Shown here in pieces: positions 1 through 8,947 of a DNA stretch of 64,000 nt. Made by a program: the position numbers and the translations under genes. Position 1 is the first letter of the stretch. The number at the start of each line of letters is the position of its first letter. The notes beneath the pieces were generated by a model. That model saw only the letters and a program-made list of their open reading frames with translations, was not told the origin of the DNA and made no database searches. The stretch is taken from NCBI GenBank assembly GCA_003154115.1, contig PMCF01000433.1, forward strand, positions 54,787-118,786. The letters are read 5' to 3'. The DNA is from Anaerolineae bacterium. Lineage in GTDB: Bacteria > Chloroflexota > Anaerolineae > Fen-1058.

Positions 1-1
1 T

Positions 2-1078
2 AAGCAGTGTGGTGCAGCGATGCCATCTGCTTCGCCGCTGGCTGTGCCGCCAGCTCAACCGGCTTGGTCGCCCGCACTACAGCCTTTCGCGTCGCCTGCG
101 CCCCTGTTCCCGTCACCGGCCGCCAGCCTGACTACGGCCTGGTTGACCTCGCCGGCCACCGGCCAGCGTTATCCGTTGAGCGCCTACACCACCATCGGGC
201 GTGGCGTGAGTAATACGATCGTTCTAACGGACTCCAGTGTATCCACACAGCACGCAACTATCACCGAGAGTAACGGCCAGTGGCAGATCAGCGACAACAA
301 TAGCCGCAATGGCACGTGGATCAATCGGGCGCGCCTGACCGCGCCGGGCGTGCTGCGTTCCGGAGATGAGGTCATGTTAGGCACGCTGGCGCTGCGCTTT
401 GAAACGAACCTTGCGCCAAATGTCAATGCAGGCGGCACCACCTTGATCGATCCGTCGCAGTTCCCCGTTCCGATCGGCACAGCTGGCTCCGCCGGTTCAT
501 CCGTCACCGGTCAAGGTGCGCCACAGGCGCGCGGCCGGATCCAGTTGCCACCGAATGAGCGAACCGATCAGCCCCCGCCGGACACGGTGCGCACCCTGAT
601 CATCGTCATTGTGACGTTGACCTTTATCGGCGCTTTGTTGTCGTTTTTGGCAGTTGCGGCGATAGCCGCCAGCGTTTTGATCTGTCTGGGCGGCGCGGTG
701 TGTATTCCGATTCTGCTGCTGGTGTGGGCGCCTTTTCAATTATTGTTCAACACTTTGCTAGGCGGGCTAAAAGACGACAAGCCGGTGACGATCGTCAATT
801 TTCACATTGACGACGAAATCAGTGGCTTGCCCATGGACATTACGTTTGCGCGCAAGCACGGCATGGGCGGCGGCCTCGCCCAAAATGACGTAGTGGAAGT
901 GTGGGGCAAGCAGCAGGGCGGGGCCGCCATCATGGCGCACAAGGTGCGCGTCGTCGAGCGGCAGGGCCAAGCAACTTCCATGTTCATCCCCATCAAAAAT
1001 CCGTGGCCGGCCTGGGTGCTGCTCATCGCGCTGGCTCCTGTCGTGTTGTTAGTGTTCGCATTCATCGCCGGGAGGTAA
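2..1078 (+). CDS. Zinc-ribbon/FHA-domain membrane protein (5' end outside window)
   Basis: The reading frame is open from base 2, and the residues before the first in-window ATG (base 20) read KQCGAAMP, the usual second half of a double-cysteine zinc ribbon. The true start therefore lies upstream. A proline-rich linker leads to an FHA domain (about residues 45-130, with GRG, SVSTQHA and NSRNGTWIN motifs), which normally binds phosphothreonine. A hydrophobic block (about 190-240) follows, then a soluble domain of about 80 residues and a C-terminal transmembrane helix. The stop codon overlaps the ribosome-binding site of the subtilase gene, so the two are probably co-transcribed. Role inferred: a membrane-linked reader of kinase signalling. 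The identity of the last soluble domain is unknown. Confidence 0.85.
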   Translation, partial: KQCGAAMPSASPLAVPPAQPAWSPALQPFASPAPLFPSPAASLTTAWLTSPATGQRYPLSAYTTIGRGVSNTIVLTDSSVSTQHATITESNGQWQISDNNSRNGTWINRARLTAPGVLRSGDEVMLGTLALRFETNLAPNVNAGGTTLIDPSQFPVPIGTAGSAGSSVTGQGAPQARGRIQLPPNERTDQPPPDTVRTLIIVIVTLTFIGALLSFLAVAAIAASVLICLGGAVCIPILLLVWAPFQLLFNTLLGGLKDDKPVTIVNFHIDDEISGLPMDITFARKHGMGGGLAQNDVVEVWGKQQGGAAIMAHKVRVVERQGQATSMFIPIKNPWPAWVLLIALAPVVLLVFAFIAGR

Positions 1079-1081
1079 AGC

Positions 1082-3553
1082 ATGTCACAACCAACGCAGT
1101 CTTCCAATCGAACCTGGGTCTTGATCGTAATCGGTGTGACGGGCCTGGCGGCGCTCGTCGTCATGGCGATCGGGCTGGTGTTGTCCCGACCGACTGCTCC
1201 GGCTCCCACGGCGACCGCTTCACCTGCGCCGCCGGCCATCGCGCCCACCGGCTCGCCCACCCCAACGCCTGCCGCCAGTGGCTTACTTACCGCGACCCTT
1301 GCGCCACCGCCCGCGCTGGCCGATCTGGCGACTCAGTTCCCCAAGCTGGCCGATGTGTTGAATGATCCTGAGCTGAACACGGTCTATAAGGATTTCCTGG
1401 TGGCCTATCAGCAGGGCGGTGAGCAGGCGGCCATCGATCTGGCGCGACAGCGCGGCATTCTTTCGCCACAAAACGAGATTCGCGCGACGCTGATCCTGGA
1501 CAGCAATTATACCGAGGCGCTGGTGCAACAGCTAAAGGCCCAGGGCGTCATAGTCGAGACCGCCTACGAGAAGCAAGTCGACATCGCCGTGCCCCTGACC
1601 GTGATCAAAAACGCGATCGAGGCCGACCAGCCTGAAGCGGTCTTCAAGCAGCTCACCGAACTGGAGCACGTCATTCGCGTCAAAGCCCCGCAACGTAATT
1701 TCCCTGGGGTAGGGCAGGATCGATCCTTAGCCGCAGATGTGATCGGGCAAGGGGTGTCCATGATCGGCGCCGACAAATGGCACACGGCCGGCTTTACCGG
1801 GGCGGGCGTCAAAGTGGGCATTCTCGACTGTGGCTTCAAGGATTATCAAAAGCTGTTGGGCAGCGAACTGCCCGATCGGGTGGTGGCGAAGACCTTTGTG
1901 CACGGGCTAAGTGATCCCAATGATTCCGATGAAAAACATGGCACCGCGGTGGCCGAAATCGTGCATGAAATTGCGCCGGACGCGGAGCTATTTCTGGCGG
2001 ATTATGGCTGTCAGGGGGGGCCAACCGAAGGTCGGGCAGTCGAGTGGCTCAGCGCGCAGGGCGTGCAGATCATATCCAATTCCACGGGCAACCCGACCGC
2101 GCCCATGGACGGTACGGGCCAAGCCGTGGCGCTGGTGAAAAAAGCGGCCCAACAAGGTGTGCTGTGGATCAATTCATCCGGCAATGAAGCACTGCAGCAC
2201 TATCGCAGCCGGTTTACCGACACGAACAACAATCAGTATCATGAATTCGAGGGGACGCAGGAAGCGCTGTTGTTTGCCAGCGGTGAACCCGCCGTGGCGA
2301 TTGTTTTGCGCTGGAATGATTGGGACCCAGTCGATCAGGATCTGGATTTATTTCTCGCCGATAAAAACGGTAACATCCTCGCGCGATCGCAAAATTCACA
2401 AACTGGTGCGCCCGGCGATGAGCCGCTGGAAGTAATTGAATATGATGGGTTGACGGTTGGCGAGATTTATCACGTGGCCGTGTACGCCAGCAAGATCGAT
2501 CGACCGGTGCTGCTGGATCTCTATCTGGAGGGCGATCTCGAAATGACGCCCGTGACGGCCGGTTACAGCCTGCTCACCCCGGCCGATGCGCGCGAGGCGT
2601 TGGCCGTGGGCGCGGTGAAATGGAGCACTGATCAGGTGACGTCCTACAGTTCGCGCGGCCCCACGGACGACGGGCGCACCAAGCCCGATCTGGTCGCGCC
2701 GTCGGAAGTGGACAATGTCACCTATGGGCATTTCGGTGGCACGTCGGCCGCAGCGCCGCACGTGGCCGGAGCAGCTGCGCTAGTATGGGGCGCCAATCCT
2801 GGCTGGGATCGACAGCAGGTATGGGACTACTTGATTAACAATGCCGTCGATTATGGGCCGCGCGGCCCTGATGACGAGTATGGCGCAGGCCGGTTGCAGC
2901 TGGCGGACCCGGCGGCGCAGGCCGGGCCTACCTTGCCGCCGATAGCGCTACCCAGCGAGACGCCGGTTCCAAGTGATACACCTACACCCTCACTTACGCC
3001 TACTCAGACGCCAACCGCAGGCATTACGCCCTCTCCAACCCTACCGCCATCCATCACGCCAACGGCTTCGCCCACGCCGGGTGCGGCAGTCACTTCCTCC
3101 GATCAAAATTTGGGTGTCATCCTGATGATCGGAAGTGGCCTGGTGCTGCTGGCGCTGGTCATCATTGTGATCGTCCGTCTGCGTCGACGACCGGCCTCCG
3201 GCTTGCCGCGCAACCCTGCGCCCCAAGTCCCGCCGCCTTATGCGCCGCCGAGTTACCCGCAGGGGCCAGGGCCGGGGGGACCCACCCCTTACATGCCAAC
3301 CGTGGTGGCTCCGTCGGCGGCCTGTCCACACTGTGGCAAGCCGGTGCGGGTCGGGGCCAAGTTCTGCGCGGCCTGTGGGAAGACCATTGCGCCCGCTGTG
3401 CCGCCGCCTGCGCCGCGGCCGCCTGGCCCGACGACCCAGCCGCCCCAACCGACTCCTCCTCCGCCGCCACAAGTGCAAGTGTATTGCAAGAATTGTCGGC
3501 AGCCCCTGCGCTCCGGGGCGAAGTTCTGCGCGAAGTGCGGCACAAGACAATAG
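1082..3553 (+). CDS. Membrane-tethered subtilisin-like (S8) serine protease with C-terminal zinc ribbons
   Basis: Start chosen at ATG 1082, where GGAGG lies at the upstream stop codon. An N-terminal transmembrane helix (about residues 10-32) precedes a pro-region and a subtilase domain with the full catalytic triad: Asp249 (GILDCG), His286 (KHGTAV) and Ser555 (GGTSAAAPHVAG). A beta-rich insert lies between His and Ser. A Thr-Pro linker leads to a second transmembrane helix (about 680-705) and a proline-rich tail with two zinc ribbons (CPHCGKP..CAACG and CKNCRQP..CAKCG). With two membrane spans the protease would face outward and the zinc ribbons the cytoplasm, which is unusual for S8 enzymes. 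Substrate unknown. Confidence 0.9.
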   Translation: MSQPTQSSNRTWVLIVIGVTGLAALVVMAIGLVLSRPTAPAPTATASPAPPAIAPTGSPTPTPAASGLLTATLAPPPALADLATQFPKLADVLNDPELNTVYKDFLVAYQQGGEQAAIDLARQRGILSPQNEIRATLILDSNYTEALVQQLKAQGVIVETAYEKQVDIAVPLTVIKNAIEADQPEAVFKQLTELEHVIRVKAPQRNFPGVGQDRSLAADVIGQGVSMIGADKWHTAGFTGAGVKVGILDCGFKDYQKLLGSELPDRVVAKTFVHGLSDPNDSDEKHGTAVAEIVHEIAPDAELFLADYGCQGGPTEGRAVEWLSAQGVQIISNSTGNPTAPMDGTGQAVALVKKAAQQGVLWINSSGNEALQHYRSRFTDTNNNQYHEFEGTQEALLFASGEPAVAIVLRWNDWDPVDQDLDLFLADKNGNILARSQNSQTGAPGDEPLEVIEYDGLTVGEIYHVAVYASKIDRPVLLDLYLEGDLEMTPVTAGYSLLTPADAREALAVGAVKWSTDQVTSYSSRGPTDDGRTKPDLVAPSEVDNVTYGHFGGTSAAAPHVAGAAALVWGANPGWDRQQVWDYLINNAVDYGPRGPDDEYGAGRLQLADPAAQAGPTLPPIALPSETPVPSDTPTPSLTPTQTPTAGITPSPTLPPSITPTASPTPGAAVTSSDQNLGVILMIGSGLVLLALVIIVIVRLRRRPASGLPRNPAPQVPPPYAPPSYPQGPGPGGPTPYMPTVVAPSAACPHCGKPVRVGAKFCAACGKTIAPAVPPPAPRPPGPTTQPPQPTPPPPPQVQVYCKNCRQPLRSGAKFCAKCGTRQ

Positions 3554-3630
3554 CGTACGAGCGATCCATCAGCGTCAAGCCGCGCGGCCACGCTGCGCAA
3601 CATCCATGATACGGATAAGGAGAAAATCTG

Positions 3631-5193
3631 ATGCAATGTTCTCACTGTGGTCACAACAATCGTCCCAACGCAAAATTCTGCGCGAATTGCCGGCAGCCGT
3701 TGTCAACGCCGCCGCCGGTGATGCCCCCTACGCCGCCGCCTGTCACGCCACAAGCCAAGTGCGTTCAATGCGGCCGGCCCATCCGCGCCGGTGCGCCGTT
3801 TTGCAATTACTGTGGCGCAGCACAACGACCCGCGCCAGTTGCGCCACCACCTGCACCCGCAGTGCAACGACCCGCGCCAGTTGCACCACCACCTGCACCC
3901 CCCGCGCCACCGCCGCCCGTGGCCGTGTCCCGTTCGCGCTGGCCGTATTTTGTGCGGCACGGGCTGATCGTCGGAGCGCTGACGGCCAGTCTGATCATGG
4001 CCCTGGCCGGAACATTTGCCGTCGAAAAAGCGAATCCGCCTCAACCGACTGCACCGCCACCCATCATGACACCGGTGGCAGGCGTGCCAACCCCGGCGCC
4101 GACCGCCGACTACCGCCAGGCCGTGGTGGCAATCGGGGTCTCGAACGATGGCCGCTTTGGCCTGAGCTCGACCACTGGCGATCCTGCCAATCGATCTGAC
4201 GATGGCAAGCAATTAACCTTCGACCCAAGTGGTAGAACTAACAACACCCGGGTCTGGATCGACGGCGACACACCGCTGTTTGGCGAAGGCGGCCTGGCCG
4301 AAGCGCCGCATCAGGTCAACGGCCAGATTCGCGCCGTCTGGAAGCAAGACAACATTGAGGTTGTTCAGACATTGTCCTACGTCAACGGGACCAGCACCGG
4401 TCGCGTGGATACGATGCAGATTCAATACGCGCTGACGAACAAGGGTAGTCGTGCCCAGCAGGTCGGTTTGCGGCTCATGCTTGACACGTTGATCGGCAAC
4501 AATGACGGTGTGCCCTTTGTGGTGCCGGGCCGCAGCGGCATCACCGATCGATCCATCGAACTACTCGGCGATAACGTGCCGGATTTCATTCAGGCGCTGG
4601 AAGTCCCGAATTTGACGCAACCGGGGGTGATCGTGCATCTCACGCTGCAGGGCGCGGACGCAACGCGGCCGGATCGGGTGGTTATTACAAAATGGTGCGG
4701 TGAAGATATTCCCTGGGAATATTACGTGCTCCTGGGCGGCGATGGGCAACCCTTGGAACGGTGCCTGACCGGCGCGCCGGATAGTTCGGTCGGGTTGTAC
4801 TTTGATCCGCAGGCGCTCGCGCCGGGCAAAACGCGCACGATCATCACCTATTACGGTCTGGGCGGTATTTCCAGCACTGCCACCGGCAACGCCCAAGTGA
4901 GTTTGACGTTCAATCAGGTCGTGCGGCAGGGCGATTCTTTTTGGATTGCGGCCCTGGTGGCAAATCCCAAAGCCGGTCAGAGAATAACGCTGGAATTGCC
5001 TGCCGGGCTTGAACTCTCCAATGGGTATACGGCGGAACAGGCCGTGACGGGCGGCGGTGATTATACGCAAATCTCATGGCGCGTACTGGCAAAAACGCCG
5101 TTAACCGATGGCGCCATCAAAGTCACATTGAACCCCGACAGCGTTACCGAGTCGCAAAAGATCACCGTGCTGCCTCAGGGCATTACGCGTTAA
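3631..5193 (+). CDS. Double zinc-ribbon membrane protein with large C-terminal extracytoplasmic region
   Basis: A good ribosome-binding site (AAGGAG, 8 nt spacing) precedes ATG 3631. The protein begins with a zinc ribbon (Cys3, Cys6, Cys17, Cys20) and a second one near residues 45-62 (CVQCGRP..CNYCG). A repeated proline/alanine linker (RPAPVAPPP) and one transmembrane helix (about 110-130) follow. The remaining 380 residues look like an extracytoplasmic beta-rich domain, unassigned to a family. It shares the zinc ribbon-linker-TM-outer domain plan with several genes in this window and lies in the same apparent operon as the FHA and subtilase genes. Confidence 0.8.
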   Translation: MQCSHCGHNNRPNAKFCANCRQPLSTPPPVMPPTPPPVTPQAKCVQCGRPIRAGAPFCNYCGAAQRPAPVAPPPAPAVQRPAPVAPPPAPPAPPPPVAVSRSRWPYFVRHGLIVGALTASLIMALAGTFAVEKANPPQPTAPPPIMTPVAGVPTPAPTADYRQAVVAIGVSNDGRFGLSSTTGDPANRSDDGKQLTFDPSGRTNNTRVWIDGDTPLFGEGGLAEAPHQVNGQIRAVWKQDNIEVVQTLSYVNGTSTGRVDTMQIQYALTNKGSRAQQVGLRLMLDTLIGNNDGVPFVVPGRSGITDRSIELLGDNVPDFIQALEVPNLTQPGVIVHLTLQGADATRPDRVVITKWCGEDIPWEYYVLLGGDGQPLERCLTGAPDSSVGLYFDPQALAPGKTRTIITYYGLGGISSTATGNAQVSLTFNQVVRQGDSFWIAALVANPKAGQRITLELPAGLELSNGYTAEQAVTGGGDYTQISWRVLAKTPLTDGAIKVTLNPDSVTESQKITVLPQGITR

Positions 5194-5210
5194 TCTGGAA
5201 AGGATGAATC

Positions 5211-6062
5211 ATGTCACTCGTTTTGAAAATGATCTATGGCTGTCTCACAGGGGCCTGGGGCGGCTTCATCGCCTGGCTCCTGCTCGATCGGGTGTTGAAC
5301 ATTAATCTCACCAATACCTATGTTGACGCGCTGCTCAATGGCGCGATCATCGGCGCGTGTATCGGCGCATCAATCGGCGGGTTCGGCGGTGTTATCGAGC
5401 GGAACGGGAAACGTGCGGCGCGTGGTTTTGCGGCGGGTCTGCTCACGGGGCTGCTGGGCGGCGCAATCGGGCTATTGGTGGGCGAAGCCCTCTATCAAGC
5501 CGCTGGACAGTCTGACGCCACGCGCCTGATCGGCTGGGCCATCCTGGGTATCGGGATTGGCGCGGGCGAGGGGTTGTTGATGCGCTCGTCGCGCCGATTG
5601 ATCTTGGGCATGATCGGCGGGGTGTTGGGCGGGGTGTTGGGCGGCCTGGTCTTTACGCAAACCAAGACGGCGCTCGACCTGCCGGGCTTCAGCCGCGCGG
5701 TGGGCTTCACGATCCTCGGCGCGCTGTTGGGCCTGTTCATCGGCCTGGTGCCGGTGGTGATCAAGTCGTTTGTGGCGACGTTGAAAGTCGTGAGCAGCGG
5801 ACGCAATGAGGGCAAAGAAATCCTGCTGGAGGGGAAGCGGGTGACGCGCCTGGGCCGCGACGAGCATTGTGAACTGGGCTTGTATGGCGACCCAACGATT
5901 CAGCCGCAGCATGCCGAGGTGCGCCAGGGGCCGCAGGGTTATGTGATCCGCGCGCTGGGCACTGCGCCGCTGTACGTAAACGGGCAGCCAGCGAGCGAAC
6001 GGCTATTGCAGCAGGATGATCGGATTCGCATCGGACGGGAAGAGATCGTCTTCCGCGTTTGA
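5211..6062 (+). CDS. Polytopic glycine-rich membrane protein with C-terminal FHA domain
   Basis: Starts 17 nt after the preceding stop with an AAAGGAT ribosome-binding site. Residues 1-185 contain several glycine-rich hydrophobic helices (GAIIGACIGASIGG, GGVLGGVLGGLV). The last 90 residues form an FHA-type fold (TRLGRDEHCELGL, QPQHAEV, LYVNGQ). FHA domains read phosphothreonine, so the protein is probably a membrane partner of one of the nearby kinases. The serine normally found in the FHA S-x-x-H motif is replaced (QPQH), so phosphopeptide binding may be weak. Confidence 0.8.
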   Translation: MSLVLKMIYGCLTGAWGGFIAWLLLDRVLNINLTNTYVDALLNGAIIGACIGASIGGFGGVIERNGKRAARGFAAGLLTGLLGGAIGLLVGEALYQAAGQSDATRLIGWAILGIGIGAGEGLLMRSSRRLILGMIGGVLGGVLGGLVFTQTKTALDLPGFSRAVGFTILGALLGLFIGLVPVVIKSFVATLKVVSSGRNEGKEILLEGKRVTRLGRDEHCELGLYGDPTIQPQHAEVRQGPQGYVIRALGTAPLYVNGQPASERLLQQDDRIRIGREEIVFRV

Positions 6063-6115
6063 ACGCTGACACTTCACGGGCGAGGCAACCGCCTGGAAAG
6101 CAACCGAGGTGAAAC

Positions 6116-6412
6116 ATGCCATTGACGATCGGCGTCATGCTCAGCAATCGTTATCGCAGCGAGACGCTGCTCGGACAGGGCGGGATGGGCGCGGTGTATC
6201 GCGTCATCGATCAGAATCTCAACCTGCGTGGCGCGCTGTTTTTGGAAGAGGCGCGGCGGCAGCTGGGGGATGAAGCGTTCTTGGGGTTTTTGCAGGAGTA
6301 TGCCATACTCTATGACAGCTGCGTTGCCACGGCCGATGATTTGTTTGCGGTTATGCGGAACCATAGTCCGATCGATATCAAGCAGCTGAAGACGACTTTC
6401 TTTCGGCAGTGA
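6116..6412 (+). pseudogene. Chimeric remnant: kinase N-terminus joined to M1-peptidase-like C-terminus
   Basis: The ORF encodes 98 residues. The first 35 (GVMLSNRYRSETLLGQGGMG) match the glycine-rich loop and start of the window's Ser/Thr kinases. From about residue 40 (GALFLEEARRQLGDEAF, ATADDLFAVM) the sequence instead resembles the C-terminal part of an M1-family zinc aminopeptidase, without its HExxH active site. There is no kinase catalytic loop. The simplest reading is a deletion that fused two unrelated genes, leaving a product with no activity. It has a plausible start and could still be translated. The M1 match is from memory of the family pattern. Confidence 0.6.
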
Positions 6413-6563
6413 TTTTGCCATTGCTGTCGCTAACAGTTTCTTCGACCCGATCTGATGCGCTTACAGGCGGGCTGAGTGACGGATAGGAAATGCACGAATG
6501 TCGATGAATTGAGCTCTGCAGGCATGTGCAATCTCAACCAAAATCGTAACGGAGGGAAGCGAA

Positions 6564-7793
6564 ATGTCTCAACGAAAAATTGTCACCGCTACACCGTCAG
6601 GTACACTCCGGCTGCTCGCCTTTATCGCAGTCGTTTTGGTGATTGGAGTAGCCGTCGGGGGATTGTTCATTATTCCCCGAGTCCAATCACAACAGACTCT
6701 GGAGCAACATTACCAGGCCGGCGTGGCGTTTCAAAATGTGAGCGACTGGACCGCCGCCGAGGGCGAGTACAAGCAAGTCATCGTCCTTGATGCCAACTAC
6801 AAGGACGCGCAATCACGGCTGGCCGAGGTAAAGACCAAATTGGCAGGCAGCGCGGCCACGGCGACCGCTGTCGCTATGACCCAGGCGGGTCAGGCGCAAG
6901 CCCAACTCCAGGCCACAACAATCGCCGCGCAAGCCACCGCCGCTGCTGGACCGACTGCCACTGCCGCAGCCCTTGAGGCGCATTACCAGAAGGGCTTAGG
7001 GTACATGAATATGAGCCAGTGGGCAGAGGCCAAAACTGAACTCGATCTGGTCTTTGCTGTTGACCCCAACTACAAAGAAGTACAGGCCAAATTGACCGAG
7101 GTGCGCCAAAAGTTGTCCGAGTTGTCATTGCTGACCCCAACACCAACTCCAGTGCCACTTGCGTCGCCGACTCCTAAGCCCACATCCGTTGCCGTAGGAG
7201 TCATTCCCTTTTCTGCGCCGGGCAATCCTCAGGCGTTAAATCCCGCCCTGGGCTGGCAGCCAGGCGGTTCAGAGGCCAGTGCTTATGACTTGACAATGAA
7301 CCCTGGCGCATTGACGCTCATCGCAGGCCCGGGGGTTGACAATTATGAAAGCGAAGATTCGGCGCCGTTGGTAGCATATTCAATTCGGGGAAATTTTGAG
7401 GCTCAAGTCAAACTCGTGATCAACTCAATCCAAGGCAGACAGTATGCTGGTCTGGGTGTCAGGTCAGTCCAGATACACACTACCTGGGTGAAACTGTTGA
7501 GAGGATGGCAAGATAATGGAGAAGGACAAAAGCTCTGGGCGCAAGTGGATCAACAGGGAAAGGCGGATGGCCTAAACTCTACTCCCTATACGGACGCCAC
7601 GATTTGGCTCAAGATTGAGAGGCGAGGTTCGCTTTTTACAATGTCCTACAGTGCGAATGGCAGTAACTGGGTCACGCTGGAAAAGGACTTTGTATTTGAA
7701 ATGCCGATTGACACCGAGATATATTTGTACGCTATTGCACGCGACAAGGGTGTTGTTGCTCAATTCTACGATTTCAAAGTGTTTCCCAAATAA
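6564..7793 (+). CDS. TPR-type membrane sensor with LamG/DUF1349-like C-terminal domain
   Basis: ATG 6564 follows a strong ribosome-binding site (CGGAGGG). One N-terminal transmembrane helix (about residues 12-36) precedes two TPR-like units (HYQAGVAFQNVSDW, HYQKGLGYMNMSQW) separated by an Ala/Thr-rich stretch. A Thr-Pro linker leads to a 180-residue beta-sandwich (LWAQVDQQGKADG, FTMSYSANGSNWVTLEKDF) typical of concanavalin-like or DUF1349 domains that bind carbohydrates. It is a paralogue of the gene at 8029, and the two share the TPR part and the sequence around the ribosome-binding site. It probably senses an external glycan and signals with a kinase. The adjacent kinase is now a pseudogene. 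Confidence 0.8.
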   Translation: MSQRKIVTATPSGTLRLLAFIAVVLVIGVAVGGLFIIPRVQSQQTLEQHYQAGVAFQNVSDWTAAEGEYKQVIVLDANYKDAQSRLAEVKTKLAGSAATATAVAMTQAGQAQAQLQATTIAAQATAAAGPTATAAALEAHYQKGLGYMNMSQWAEAKTELDLVFAVDPNYKEVQAKLTEVRQKLSELSLLTPTPTPVPLASPTPKPTSVAVGVIPFSAPGNPQALNPALGWQPGGSEASAYDLTMNPGALTLIAGPGVDNYESEDSAPLVAYSIRGNFEAQVKLVINSIQGRQYAGLGVRSVQIHTTWVKLLRGWQDNGEGQKLWAQVDQQGKADGLNSTPYTDATIWLKIERRGSLFTMSYSANGSNWVTLEKDFVFEMPIDTEIYLYAIARDKGVVAQFYDFKVFPK

Positions 7794-7816
7794 CGCCACG
7801 ATTGAGGAGCAAACGC

Positions 7817-7939
7817 ATGGGTAATATCCTACTGACAGGCACAACTCTCAAAGGCAACTCTTACCGTATCTAGCGCTTGTTGGGCAAGGGTGGTTTTGGC
7901 GCGGTCCGTTGGCTCGTCGCTGATGACCTGAGTCTGAGT
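7817..7939 (+). pseudogene. Ser/Thr kinase remnant with in-frame stop
   Basis: The segment from ATG 7817 translates as MGNILLTGTTLKGNSYRI, a stop, then RLLGKGGFGAV, closely matching the start of the intact kinase at 8948 (MVNILSSGTTLKNSSYRIQRLLGQGGFGAV). The CAG codon has become TAG, and homology ends within about 40 codons. It follows the paralogous TPR gene exactly as the intact kinase follows its TPR gene, so this is the decayed second half of a duplicated pair. Confidence 0.8.
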
Positions 7940-8028
7940 GTGCCATCAGAGGCTACTTGTGTCGCTTGCTCAGCACGCACTCGGAATAACTTGCAACTTC
8001 AAATAAGATCGTAACGGAGGAAAAGAAA

Positions 8029-8925
8029 ATGTCACAGCGAACCAAAGTCGTCGGTGCACGAACGCCTGTCATCTGGCTTCTGATCGTTATCAGTTTGATT
8101 GTTATCGCCGCATTAGCCGTGGGCGGGCTGGTGATCTATCCCCAGATGCAAAAGCAACAAGCGGAACAGGCCCGCGCGGCTGAGGCTGAGCAGCACTATC
8201 AGGCTGGCCTCGCCTTCCAGAACGTGGGCGATGTGGACAAGGCAACGCAGGAGTATGAAAAAGTCATTGTCCTCGACGCCAACTACAAAGACGCGCAGTC
8301 GCGGCTGGCCGAGGTGAAGGTACAGTTGGCAGGAAGCGCAGCCACGGCAACCGCGGTCGCGCAAGCCACTGTCGCTGCCGGGCCGACCGCCACCGCCGCA
8401 GCCCTTGAGGCGCATTACCAGAAAGGCTTGGGGTATATGAATATCGGTCGGTGGCAAGAAGCGCGAGCCGAGCTAGAGCAGGTGTTTGCAGTGAATCCAA
8501 ACTATAACGACGTGCAAGCCAAACTGAAAGAAGCAGAAGCCAAATTGACCCAACTCAGCCCGACGATTATACCAACACGACGGGTTGTAGCTGCTACCGT
8601 GCAAGCGAATGGCGAATGGCAAAACAGCGGCGTCACCGTGCAGGCCGGGCAGAGAATCACCCTTGCGGCTTCAGGTAGATGGAGTCACGGTCAGTCTAAT
8701 TATGGGCCTGAAGGTTACGACAAGTACGATAACTCTGCGGTGTTACCCTCGGCGAAAATCGGGTCGCTCATCGGCAGAATTGGAAGTGGTCGTCCTTTTT
8801 TGATTGGGACAAGCCTTTCACTGACAGCAAATGATGATGGGGTACTCCAGTTAAGCATGAACGATGCCGTTGGCACTTTTGGGGACAATGACGGCTCGGT
8901 GACAGCACAGATTGACGTTCAATAA
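8029..8925 (+). CDS. TPR-type membrane sensor with LecA-like C-terminal domain
   Basis: Start ATG 8029 with GGAGG upstream. An N-terminal transmembrane helix (about residues 14-38) is followed by two TPR-like units almost identical to those of the 6564 gene (LAFQNVGDVDKA, GLGYMNIGRWQEA). The last 110 residues (GVTVQAGQRITLAASGRWSH, IGSLIGRIG, FLIGTSL, LSMNDAVGTFGDNDGS) resemble the PA-IL/LecA galactose-binding lectin fold. The gene lies immediately before an intact kinase and probably supplies it with an extracellular sugar-binding input. The lectin assignment is by motif pattern only. Confidence 0.8.
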   Translation: MSQRTKVVGARTPVIWLLIVISLIVIAALAVGGLVIYPQMQKQQAEQARAAEAEQHYQAGLAFQNVGDVDKATQEYEKVIVLDANYKDAQSRLAEVKVQLAGSAATATAVAQATVAAGPTATAAALEAHYQKGLGYMNIGRWQEARAELEQVFAVNPNYNDVQAKLKEAEAKLTQLSPTIIPTRRVVAATVQANGEWQNSGVTVQAGQRITLAASGRWSHGQSNYGPEGYDKYDNSAVLPSAKIGSLIGRIGSGRPFLIGTSLSLTANDDGVLQLSMNDAVGTFGDNDGSVTAQIDVQ

Positions 8926-8947
8926 AAGTGGTTTCCAGGGAGCAGAC

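Noticed and set aside
2-6062. Type VII secretion cluster (FHA, subtilase, FtsK-like ATPase)
   Set aside because: No WXG100, EccB/EccD-type genes were seen, the ATPase is HerA-like rather than EccC-like, and the subtilase carries zinc ribbons unlike mycosins.
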